A stretch of DNA of 6,736 nt from NCBI GenBank assembly GCA_016844485.1, contig JAENIZ010000078.1:1-6736 (forward strand), given 5' to 3'. Within the stretch, counting starts at the first letter, position 1. Each line of letters starts with the position of its first letter. This document shows positions 1-6,113 of the stretch, piece after piece. The position numbers and the translations under genes were made by a program. The notes beneath the pieces are model-generated. The model did not search any database. It was not told the origin of the DNA and saw only the letters and a program-made list of their open reading frames with translations. Source of the DNA: Gammaproteobacteria bacterium (lineage in GTDB: Bacteria > Pseudomonadota > Gammaproteobacteria > Eutrophobiales > Eutrophobiaceae).

Positions 1-227
1 ATGGTGTCTATTCTTCTGATCCGGTTAAAGATAAAAAGGCCAAACGCTATACAACATTGAGTTATGATGAGGTGTTGGAACGCAAACTCGGTGTGATGGA
101 TGCAACCGCGATAGTGCTTTGCCGGGAAAATAATATGCCTCTTAGGGTATTGGATATGACCAAACACGGTGCCCTGATGCGGGCAGTACAAGGCATGGAT
201 GAAGGCACATTAGTGACAAGTAATTGA
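1..227 (+). CDS. pyrH: UMP kinase, C-terminal end (5'-truncated by window edge)
   Basis: This is the last 74 codons of the hexameric bacterial uridylate kinase, which phosphorylates UMP to UDP with ATP in the cytoplasm for pyrimidine nucleotide synthesis. The reading frame begins at base 3, and the stop TGA is at 225-227. The translation opens with GVYSSDPVKD, the nucleotide-binding loop seen as GVFTADPAKD in E. coli PyrH. It continues with LSYDEVLE, a VMD motif and the family C-terminus ending in DEGTLVTSN. One small departure is KHGAL, where the family usually has KPGAL, so a His replaces the common Pro. The amino-acid kinase fold and the start codon lie upstream of the window. The stop is 13 nt before frr, the usual pyrH-frr pairing. 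Identification is by family recognition and is secure despite the truncation. Confidence 0.95.
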   Translation, partial: GVYSSDPVKDKKAKRYTTLSYDEVLERKLGVMDATAIVLCRENNMPLRVLDMTKHGALMRAVQGMDEGTLVTSN

Positions 228-228
228 T

Positions 229-234
229 GGAGAG
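229..234 (+). promoter_or_regulatory. Shine-Dalgarno site for frr
   Basis: GGAGAG lies 6 nt before the ATG at 241 and begins just after the pyrH stop. It supports that ATG as the frr start, with the usual spacing for a strong ribosome binding site. Confidence 0.75.
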
Positions 235-240
235 ATCTCA

Positions 241-798
241 ATGGCCAAAAATATAATCAATGATGCAGATCAACGCATGAATAAAACCCTGGAAACCCTG
301 AAACATGAAATGGCTAAAATCAGGACCGGGCGTGCGCATACCAGTCTGCTTGAACATATTACTGTCAATTATTATGGTTCCGATGTCCCGCTGAATCAGA
401 CTGCAAATATCAATGTACTGGACGCACGGACCCTGAGTATCACGGCTTGGGACAAGAATGCAATATCCAATATTGAGAAAGCCATACTGAATTCCGATCT
501 TGGACTTAATCCGGTAACGACGGGTGACGTCATACGCATTCCTCTCCCACCGTTAACGGAAGAAAGACGCAAGGAATTAATCAAAATCGTGCATGCCGAG
601 GCCGAGAAGTCCAGGGTAGCCATTCGCAATATACGTCGCGATGCCATTCATTCATTCAAAGAAAAGATTAAGGATAAAAGCATCACGCAGGATGAAGAAA
701 AGCGTAGTGAAGAGAAGATACAAAAATTGACTGATGACCATATTGCGCACATTGAGAAAGTTCTGAAAGAGAAAGAAAAAGAACTGATGGAGTTTTAA
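241..798 (+). CDS. frr: Ribosome recycling factor
   Basis: RRF works with EF-G after peptide release to split the post-termination ribosome so that its subunits can be reused. The 185-residue product has exactly the length of E. coli RRF and aligns with it end to end without evident gaps. Visible family signatures are KIRTGRA (residues 26-32) in the first helix of the three-helix bundle, DLGLNP (86-91) and PLPPLTEERR (101-110) in the hinged second domain, and RNIRRDA (129-135). The last includes Arg132, a residue known to matter for E. coli RRF function. The C-terminal helix ends in ELMEF, as in the family (ELMQF in E. coli). The start is chosen from the GGAGAG site and the family N-terminus. 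frr follows pyrH by 13 nt and probably shares its transcript. Confidence 0.98.
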   Translation: MAKNIINDADQRMNKTLETLKHEMAKIRTGRAHTSLLEHITVNYYGSDVPLNQTANINVLDARTLSITAWDKNAISNIEKAILNSDLGLNPVTTGDVIRIPLPPLTEERRKELIKIVHAEAEKSRVAIRNIRRDAIHSFKEKIKDKSITQDEEKRSEEKIQKLTDDHIAHIEKVLKEKEKELMEF

Positions 799-839
799 AT
801 CACCTTTTATTATTTCATCGTGCGGGCCTGAAAATTTCC

Positions 840-1595
840 ATGGCACATGCAACTGCTGCAGTGAATAACAGATTGCCAAGGCATATTGTCATTATCATGG
901 ACGGTAATGGACGGTGGGCAAAAAATCGTAGATTACCACGGATAGCAGGCCACAAGGCGGGCGTAAATGCGCTGCGCGAGATTGTAAAATTCAGTGCTAA
1001 AAAAGGAATCGAAGCTTTAACTGTGTATGCCTTCAGCAGTGAGAACTGGAATCGGCCGGGCTCAGAAGTGTCGAGACTTATGAAACTGTTTATGAAGGCC
1101 CTGCAGCAAGAAGTAGACGAACTCAACAGAAATAATATCAGGTTACGTTTTATTGGCGATCACACTGCGTTTTCTGAAAAACTACAGACATCCATCAGGG
1201 AAGCAGAAGAGATAACTTGTCATAATTCCGGTTTGCAATTTGTAATTGCGGCGAATTATGGAGGAAGGTGGGACATTACCAATGCATTTAGAGTGTTGAC
1301 CGGCAAAATCAAGGCAGGCGAAATCAGTCCTTCTGAAATTAATGAAACCCTGATCCAGTCATATATCTCGCTTGCAGATTTGCCAGAACCCGATCTTTTT
1401 ATCCGTACCGGTGGAGAAATGCGAATCAGTAATTATTTGCTCTGGCAACTGGCATATACGGAATTATATTTTACTGATCAGCTTTGGCCTGATTTTACTC
1501 CGGAAGATCTGGAGATGACGCTGGTATGGTTTATGGGCCGAGAACGGCGGTTTGGCCGCACGAGTGAGCAAATAAAGCGAGAAAAACGTGCTTAA
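840..1595 (+). CDS. uppS: Undecaprenyl diphosphate synthase (cis-prenyltransferase)
   Basis: The enzyme adds eight isopentenyl units in cis to farnesyl diphosphate, giving the C55 undecaprenyl diphosphate that carries peptidoglycan and surface-polysaccharide precursors. It is cytosolic and usually dimeric. The 251-residue product carries MDGNGRWA at 20-27 with the catalytic Asp21 (E. coli Asp26), GHKAG at 37-41, YAFSSENW at 63-70, AANYGGRWD at 137-145, RTGGEMRISN at 189-198 and ELYF with Glu208 (E. coli Glu213). These cover the diphosphate-binding arginines Arg189 and Arg195 and the magnesium-binding acid. The residue after GGE is Met where E. coli has His, but this site varies across the family. 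The ATG at 840 lacks a good Shine-Dalgarno; the nearest purine stretch is poor. No better in-frame start is visible, and the N-terminal length fits the family. The 3' end overlaps cdsA by 8 nt. Confidence 0.97.
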   Translation: MAHATAAVNNRLPRHIVIIMDGNGRWAKNRRLPRIAGHKAGVNALREIVKFSAKKGIEALTVYAFSSENWNRPGSEVSRLMKLFMKALQQEVDELNRNNIRLRFIGDHTAFSEKLQTSIREAEEITCHNSGLQFVIAANYGGRWDITNAFRVLTGKIKAGEISPSEINETLIQSYISLADLPEPDLFIRTGGEMRISNYLLWQLAYTELYFTDQLWPDFTPEDLEMTLVWFMGRERRFGRTSEQIKREKRA

Positions 1596-2409
1596 GCAGC
1601 GAGTCTTGACAGCTGCTATCCTGGTTTTTGTAGTCGTCGTCTGCGTTGTGGTGAGTTCCGGCCCTGTTTTTTCGCTGCTACTGGGGATATCTATTGGTAT
1701 TGCATCATGGGAATGGGCGGGGCTTGCAGGCTACCGGAAATTTCCCCAAAAAGCTGTTTATCTTGTCCTGGTGATGGCCCTTCTTCTATGGCTCTATTAT
1801 TTGCGGAATACGCCTTGGATATATGTAATCGTTATCTTCGGTGTAGTCTGGTGGTGTTTTGCATGGATAATGGTTATTTCCTACCAAAAGGGAAGAGAAC
1901 TCATCCCGTCGAATCAGATTCTAAAGGCAATGATTGGTTGTATTGTCCTGGTCCCTGCATGGTCAGGCTTGGTTATTTTGCATGCGGCTGTTACCGCACC
2001 ACAGCAGGTATTGTTGCTTTTTGTACTGATATGGGTGGCTGATAGTGCGGCTTATTTTATTGGAAGCCGGTGGGGAAAGCGGCGCCTTGCCACCCGCATC
2101 AGTCCGGCCAAAAGTTGGGAAGGTGTTGTAGGTGGAATAGTGGCCTCGATGTTGCCGGTTTTGGGATATGTCATACTTAGGGAGATGAAAGGTATTGATA
2201 TTATCTGGTTATTTGCCCTGTGTCTGATAACTGTCGGTTTTTCCGTTTTGGGAGACTTGGTGGAAAGCATGTTCAAGCGTAATGCTGACATGAAGGACAG
2301 TGGCACATTGTTACCAGGGCATGGCGGTTTACTGGATCGCATTGACAGTTTGACCTCTGCAACCCCCGTATTTGTTACAGGGATGTGGCTTTTGGGAGGT
2401 AGATTATGA
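1588..2409 (+). CDS. cdsA: Phosphatidate cytidylyltransferase (CDP-diacylglycerol synthase)
   Basis: CdsA is an inner-membrane enzyme that joins CTP and phosphatidic acid to make CDP-diacylglycerol, the precursor of phosphatidylethanolamine, phosphatidylglycerol and cardiolipin. The 273-residue product is strongly hydrophobic, with about eight likely membrane segments (roughly 5-35, 55-72, 76-98, 112-135, 139-157, 181-198, 204-224, 255-270). The C-terminal half has the conserved WVADSAAYFIG (149-159), SPAKSWEG (172-179) and GDLVESMFKR (222-231). The PROSITE-type CDS signature is complete at 227-253, with K-D-S-G, PGHGG and DRID. The start is a GTG at 1588 inside the end of uppS. It gives MLKQRV, matching MLKYRL of E. 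coli CdsA. No strong Shine-Dalgarno precedes it, so translation probably depends on coupling to uppS. The product is slightly shorter than the 285-residue E. coli enzyme. Confidence 0.97.
   Translation: MLKQRVLTAAILVFVVVVCVVVSSGPVFSLLLGISIGIASWEWAGLAGYRKFPQKAVYLVLVMALLLWLYYLRNTPWIYVIVIFGVVWWCFAWIMVISYQKGRELIPSNQILKAMIGCIVLVPAWSGLVILHAAVTAPQQVLLLFVLIWVADSAAYFIGSRWGKRRLATRISPAKSWEGVVGGIVASMLPVLGYVILREMKGIDIIWLFALCLITVGFSVLGDLVESMFKRNADMKDSGTLLPGHGGLLDRIDSLTSATPVFVTGMWLLGGRL
2394..2399 (+). promoter_or_regulatory. Shine-Dalgarno site for dxr, inside cdsA
   Basis: GGGAGG lies 6 nt before the dxr ATG at 2406 and is embedded in the last codons of cdsA. It fixes the dxr start and allows new initiation at the ATGA stop-start overlap. 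Confidence 0.8.
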
Positions 2410-3587
2410 TTGGCGTGACCATCCTCGGCGCCACAGGCAGCATTGGGGTGAATACCCTGGATGTGATCTCCCGGCACCGGGATCGCTTCAGTGTTATAGC
2501 ACTTACAGCCAACCGTAATGTAAAGTCTCTTGCCCAACAATGTCTTGACTGGTTACCGCGTTATGCCGTTATGGCTGATGAGTCGTGCGCAGAACGGTTA
2601 CAAAAAATCCTGCAGGACAAAGGTGCGGACACTGAAGTACTGGCAGGGTCTGAAGGATTGCAACTGGTTGCCAGACATAAAGAAACTGACTATGTCATGG
2701 CGGCAATCGTTGGCGCTGCCGGGTTATTACCTACGCTTGCAGCAGCAGAGGCAGGCAAGCGAATACTGCTCGCCAATAAGGAATCGCTGGTCATGTCGGG
2801 GCAACTGTTTATCGATGCCGTGCGTGAACATCAGGCCGAATTGCTGCCGATTGATAGCGAGCACAATGCTATTTTTCAGTGCATGCCATCAGCATTTAAA
2901 GAAGGGTTCAAAAAATCCGGGGTAAGCCGGATCTTATTAACGGCATCAGGGGGCCCTTTTCGAACAACTCCCTTAAATGAATTATATAAGGTGACGCCTG
3001 ATCAGGCATGCGCCCACCCGAACTGGGTCATGGGACGCAAGATCTCGGTTGATTCGGCTACGATGATGAATAAGGGGCTTGAAGTGATCGAGGCCTGTTG
3101 GTTGTTTAACACCACACCGGATCATGTCCAGGTGGTGTTACACCCGCAGAGTGTGATCCATTCCATGGTTGAATATATCGATGGATCAGTATTAGGGCAA
3201 TTGAGCAACCCGGACATGCGTACACCTATTGCCTACGCCCTGGCATGGCCCGAAAGATTACAGGCTGGAGTAGACCGTCTGGATTTGTTTGACATTGCAC
3301 GACTTGATTTTGAACCGCCAGACCTTGAGCGTTTCCCCTGTCTGCGTCTGGCGAGAGAGGCAATGCAGCTTGGCGGGACGGCAACCGCCATTCTCAACGC
3401 CGCTAATGAAATCGCTGTTGAGGAATTTCTCAATGGACATATTCGTTTTACAAATATTGCAGAAGTCGTTGAAACCACCCTGGCGCATGTTCCACATCGT
3501 GCAGCATCTACGCTTGAGATTATTCTTGCTGATGATGTTGCTGCCAGGGAATACGCCAGGAATATGGTGCAGGAACTTGCCGCATGA
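2406..3587 (+). CDS. dxr: 1-deoxy-D-xylulose 5-phosphate reductoisomerase
   Basis: Dxr (IspC) rearranges and reduces DXP to 2-C-methyl-D-erythritol 4-phosphate with NADPH and a divalent metal. This is the committed step of the MEP isoprenoid pathway and the target of fosmidomycin. The 393-residue product (E. coli 398) starts with the NADPH-binding loop GATGSIG at 8-14 and has LLANKES at 121-127. The metal ligands are Asp150 and Glu152 in IDSEHNA, plus Glu226 in NKGLEVIEA (E. coli Asp150, Glu152, Glu231). The flexible active-site loop HPNWVMGRKIS at 204-214 includes His204 and Trp207, and SGGPFR (181-186) and HPQS (246-249) are also present. The C-terminal helical domain is complete. The start overlaps the cdsA stop as ATGA and has a clear GGGAGG upstream. 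Its product feeds the isoprenoid supply used by UppS in the same cluster. All key residues are intact. Confidence 0.98.
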   Translation: MIGVTILGATGSIGVNTLDVISRHRDRFSVIALTANRNVKSLAQQCLDWLPRYAVMADESCAERLQKILQDKGADTEVLAGSEGLQLVARHKETDYVMAAIVGAAGLLPTLAAAEAGKRILLANKESLVMSGQLFIDAVREHQAELLPIDSEHNAIFQCMPSAFKEGFKKSGVSRILLTASGGPFRTTPLNELYKVTPDQACAHPNWVMGRKISVDSATMMNKGLEVIEACWLFNTTPDHVQVVLHPQSVIHSMVEYIDGSVLGQLSNPDMRTPIAYALAWPERLQAGVDRLDLFDIARLDFEPPDLERFPCLRLAREAMQLGGTATAILNAANEIAVEEFLNGHIRFTNIAEVVETTLAHVPHRAASTLEIILADDVAAREYARNMVQELAA

Positions 3588-4942
3588 TTGATTTTTTACA
3601 ACATCTGTTCGCCTTTTTGTTCGCCTTGGGGGTATTGATTACTTTCCATGAATACGGGCATTTCTGTATAGCGCGAAGGTATGACGTCAAGATCCTGAGA
3701 TTTTCGATCGGTTTCGGCCGTCCACTGTGGAAACGGTATTTCGGAAAGGATAAAAGTGAGTTTGTTATCGCGGCCATGCCATTAGGCGGATATGTCAAGA
3801 TGCTGGATGAACGGGAAGGAGAGGTTCCCGTGCATGAGTTGAGTCGTTCCTTTAATCGAAAACCCATTGGGCAAAGATTTGCAATTGTTCTGGCCGGTCC
3901 ATTGTTCAATTTTATCTTTGCAATCCTGGCTTATTGGGTGATGTATATGGTCGGGCTCACAGGCCTGAAACCCGTTATAGGTGAGGTTATGCCCGGTTCA
4001 ATAGCTGATGTGGCCGGTTTGAAATCCGGTCATGAGATTATTGCAATTGATTCGCACAAAACAGCAACCTGGACAATGGTGGTAGATGCCCTGATTAACG
4101 GTGTAATTGATGGGGAGAAGGTTCAATTTACAGTTCGTGATCCCCAAACTTCAGAATATAAAGTTATTGTTGAACTTGAGAATGTATCAATTGATGATCT
4201 TGCCGAACAGGGTCTTTTGGAAAGACTGGGTGTGAAACCGGCGCAGATAAAAGTTCCGGCTGTCATCGGCAGTTTGAATGCCGGTCTTGCCGCAGAAAAG
4301 GCAGGATTTAAAGTCGAAGATCAAATCATTGCAGTTGATGGCAATCCGATCGCTGATTGGGCAAACTGGGTTGAATTTATCCAGGCACATCCGGAAGAAG
4401 ACTTGACTGTTGAAGTGCTGCGTAATGATGAGCGTTTAGTCTTGCAATTACATCCGGAGAGAAAAGAAACTGATGATGGCCGTAGTATTGGATTTATCGG
4501 TGCTGCCAACAAACCCCCATTAACCTTATTTGCGAAGGAATCCTATTCTGTATTTCCTGCATTTTTAAAAGCAATCGAAAGGACCTGGGATATGTCCTGG
4601 GTAACACTTCGTATGCTGGGTAAAATAATTACCGGCCAGGCTTCTTACAAAAATCTCAGTGGGCCAATCAGTATTGCGCAATACGCGGGTGATTCTGCTG
4701 AAAATGGAGTTGCAGCATTCCTCTGGTTTCTCGGTATTGTCAGTGTCAGTCTGGGGGTGTTGAATTTATTGCCTGTTCCTCTACTGGATGGTGGGCATTT
4801 AATGTATTACCTTATAGAACTTGTAAAAGGCAGCCCGGTGTCGGAGACTGCACAGGTGCTGGGACAGCAATTTGGCCTCGCACTGTTACTCGGACTAATG
4901 GTATTGGTATTCTATAACGATATTATGCGCCTGGTTGGATGA
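3584..4942 (+). CDS. rseP: RseP intramembrane site-2 zinc metalloprotease
   Basis: RseP is an inner-membrane site-2 protease. In E. coli it cuts the anti-sigma factor RseA after DegS, releasing sigma-E during outer-membrane stress, and it also clears remnant signal peptides; the Pseudomonas equivalent is MucP. The 452-residue product is close to the E. coli length (450). It has HEYGH at 22-26 in the first membrane segment (zinc ligands His22 and His26, catalytic Glu23) and NLLPVPLLDGGH at 394-405 with the third ligand Asp402. Two periplasmic PDZ domains are centred on GEVMPGSIADVAGLKSG (133-149) and GSLNAGLAAEKAGFK (229-243). Further membrane segments lie near 98-122, 376-398 and 428-447. The ATG overlaps the dxr stop as ATGA, with AGGA nine bases upstream. 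The protein appears complete and functional. Its neighbour bamA encodes the machine whose failure activates the sigma-E response, a conserved pairing. Confidence 0.98.
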   Translation: MIDFLQHLFAFLFALGVLITFHEYGHFCIARRYDVKILRFSIGFGRPLWKRYFGKDKSEFVIAAMPLGGYVKMLDEREGEVPVHELSRSFNRKPIGQRFAIVLAGPLFNFIFAILAYWVMYMVGLTGLKPVIGEVMPGSIADVAGLKSGHEIIAIDSHKTATWTMVVDALINGVIDGEKVQFTVRDPQTSEYKVIVELENVSIDDLAEQGLLERLGVKPAQIKVPAVIGSLNAGLAAEKAGFKVEDQIIAVDGNPIADWANWVEFIQAHPEEDLTVEVLRNDERLVLQLHPERKETDDGRSIGFIGAANKPPLTLFAKESYSVFPAFLKAIERTWDMSWVTLRMLGKIITGQASYKNLSGPISIAQYAGDSAENGVAAFLWFLGIVSVSLGVLNLLPVPLLDGGHLMYYLIELVKGSPVSETAQVLGQQFGLALLLGLMVLVFYNDIMRLVG

Positions 4943-4976
4943 AGGTGATTTAATAATAAATATAAATAACAATTAC
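4941..4976 (+). promoter_or_regulatory. AT-rich leader between rseP and bamA
   Basis: The 34-nt spacer (4943-4976) begins with purine-rich GAAGGTGA at 4941-4948, which overlaps the rseP stop. It then becomes almost pure A/T up to the bamA ATG at 4977. The Shine-Dalgarno-like part ends 28 nt before that ATG, too far for normal use. The start probably relies on an unstructured A/U-rich leader or on readthrough of ribosomes from rseP. No convincing promoter could be assigned in the spacer. Confidence 0.4.
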
Positions 4977-6113
4977 ATGTATCGTCTACTTAAGATTGTA
5001 GTTTATATAATTGTGATCTCATTACAATTACCTGGCGGTGTATTTGCGGCCCAGGAATTTGTCATTGAGGATATTCGCGTCGAAGGACTGCAACGCCTTA
5101 CACCCGGGACAGTGTTTAATTATCTACCCATGAAAGTGGGCGATACCTTTGATGATGAACGATCAGCGGAGGCTGTCCGGGCCTTGTTCAAGACCGGTTT
5201 CTTTGAGGATGTACGCCTTGAGCGTGATGGGGGTATTTTAGTCTTTATTATCAAGGAACGGCCGGCGATAGGCAGTATCACATTAAATGGAAACAAGGAC
5301 ATCCGTACTGAAGATCTCATTGATAACTTAAGACAAATTGGATTTGCCGAAGGGCGCGTCTTCAATCAATCTCAGCTCGATAAATTGGAGCAGGAACTCA
5401 GACGGCAATATTTTTCCCTCGGGAAATATGCTGTCGGTATCAAATCGACAGTGACACCTCTTGAGGAAAATCGTGTGGCCGTTACTATCGATGTGTCAGA
5501 AGGAAAAGCAGCAAAGATCAGCCAGATTAATATTGTGGGAAATGATGCTTTCGATGAAAAACGTTTGTTAAAGGCATTTAAATTAACAACACCTACAATG
5601 TTTTCTTTTTTTACAAGATCAGATCAATATTCTCGTGAAAAACTGGGCGCAGATCTGGAATCATTGCGTTCATATTATCTCGATCATGGTTATATTAATT
5701 TTAGCGTTGATTCAACCCAGGTATCCATTACACCCGACAAAAAAGATATTTATATCACTATCAATATTACTGAAGGGGAGCCTTATACAATCTCCGGGAT
5801 TAAACTTGCAGGTGATCTCATATTGCCGGAAACTGATTTAATCGAATCCATTGATATTAAAAAAGGTGAATTATTTTCACTGGGCAGACTGACCAAAAGT
5901 ACCAAGGTAATCACCGATCGTTTGGGTAATGAGGGATATGCCTTTGCCAATGTGAATTCAGTGCCTGATATTGACAAGGAAAACAGGACAGTTGCCGTGA
6001 CCTTTTTTATCGATCCCGGTAAACGCGCCTATGTACGACGGATTAATTTCCCACACAAAAAGTGGAACGTGGAAAAGTGCGGCTGCAGAAACTGGGTTAT
6101 TTCGATGAAGTGA
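4977..6113 (+). CDS. bamA: BamA, N-terminal part: signal peptide and POTRA 1-4, frame broken in POTRA5
   Basis: BamA is the outer-membrane core of the BAM complex, which folds and inserts beta-barrel proteins. From the ATG at 4977 this frame encodes 378 residues, against about 800 in the family. Residues 1-24 or 25 form a Sec signal peptide: Arg3 and Lys6, a hydrophobic core, then GVFA-A. The mature protein starts near QEFVIEDIRVEGLQR, the usual first strand of POTRA1. POTRA1 spans about 27-95, POTRA2 97-176, POTRA3 179-267 and POTRA4 268-348. POTRA5 opens with RAYVRRINF (350-358). After Phe358 the last 20 residues match nothing expected, and the frame stops at 6113. Correct sequence resumes in another frame (see 6047-6736). 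An upstream TTG at 4935 would add 14 residues with three acidic ones before the signal peptide, so ATG 4977 is preferred. Identity is certain; whether the break is real is not. Confidence 0.85.
   Translation: MYRLLKIVVYIIVISLQLPGGVFAAQEFVIEDIRVEGLQRLTPGTVFNYLPMKVGDTFDDERSAEAVRALFKTGFFEDVRLERDGGILVFIIKERPAIGSITLNGNKDIRTEDLIDNLRQIGFAEGRVFNQSQLDKLEQELRRQYFSLGKYAVGIKSTVTPLEENRVAVTIDVSEGKAAKISQINIVGNDAFDEKRLLKAFKLTTPTMFSFFTRSDQYSREKLGADLESLRSYYLDHGYINFSVDSTQVSITPDKKDIYITINITEGEPYTISGIKLAGDLILPETDLIESIDIKKGELFSLGRLTKSTKVITDRLGNEGYAFANVNSVPDIDKENRTVAVTFFIDPGKRAYVRRINFPHKKWNVEKCGCRNWVISMK

Noticed and set aside
799..839. A possible terminator or promoter in the frr-uppS spacer.
   Set aside because: No stable inverted repeat followed by a T-run and no convincing -35/-10 pair are visible in these 41 bases.
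1707..2042. A 111-codon plus-strand frame inside cdsA.
   Set aside because: It lies wholly within cdsA in another frame, is rich in Cys and Trp, and matches no family I know, whereas the cdsA frame carries conserved motifs throughout.
2052..2540. A 162-codon open frame on the minus strand across the cdsA-dxr junction.
   Set aside because: It lies opposite two strongly supported genes, has no recognisable domain, and shows the Pro-, Ser- and Arg-rich composition typical of antisense shadows.
3572..3607. GGAACTT at 3572-3578 as a sigma-E -35 element upstream of rseP.
   Set aside because: The -35 match is perfect, but no TC-containing -10 lies at 15-19 nt; the nearest TCTG is about 26 nt away.
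3520..3909. A 129-codon minus-strand frame across the dxr-rseP junction.
   Set aside because: It overlaps the intact C-terminus of Dxr and the HEYGH region of RseP, with no plausible protein features of its own.
6054..6079. Programmed ribosomal frameshifting at the short A-runs (five A at 6057-6061, four A at 6073-6076) to join the two bamA frames.
   Set aside because: A frameshift alone cannot restore the 23 or so conserved POTRA5 residues that are absent, and the A-runs do not form a classic heptameric slippery site. A deletion explains both the missing residues and the frame change.
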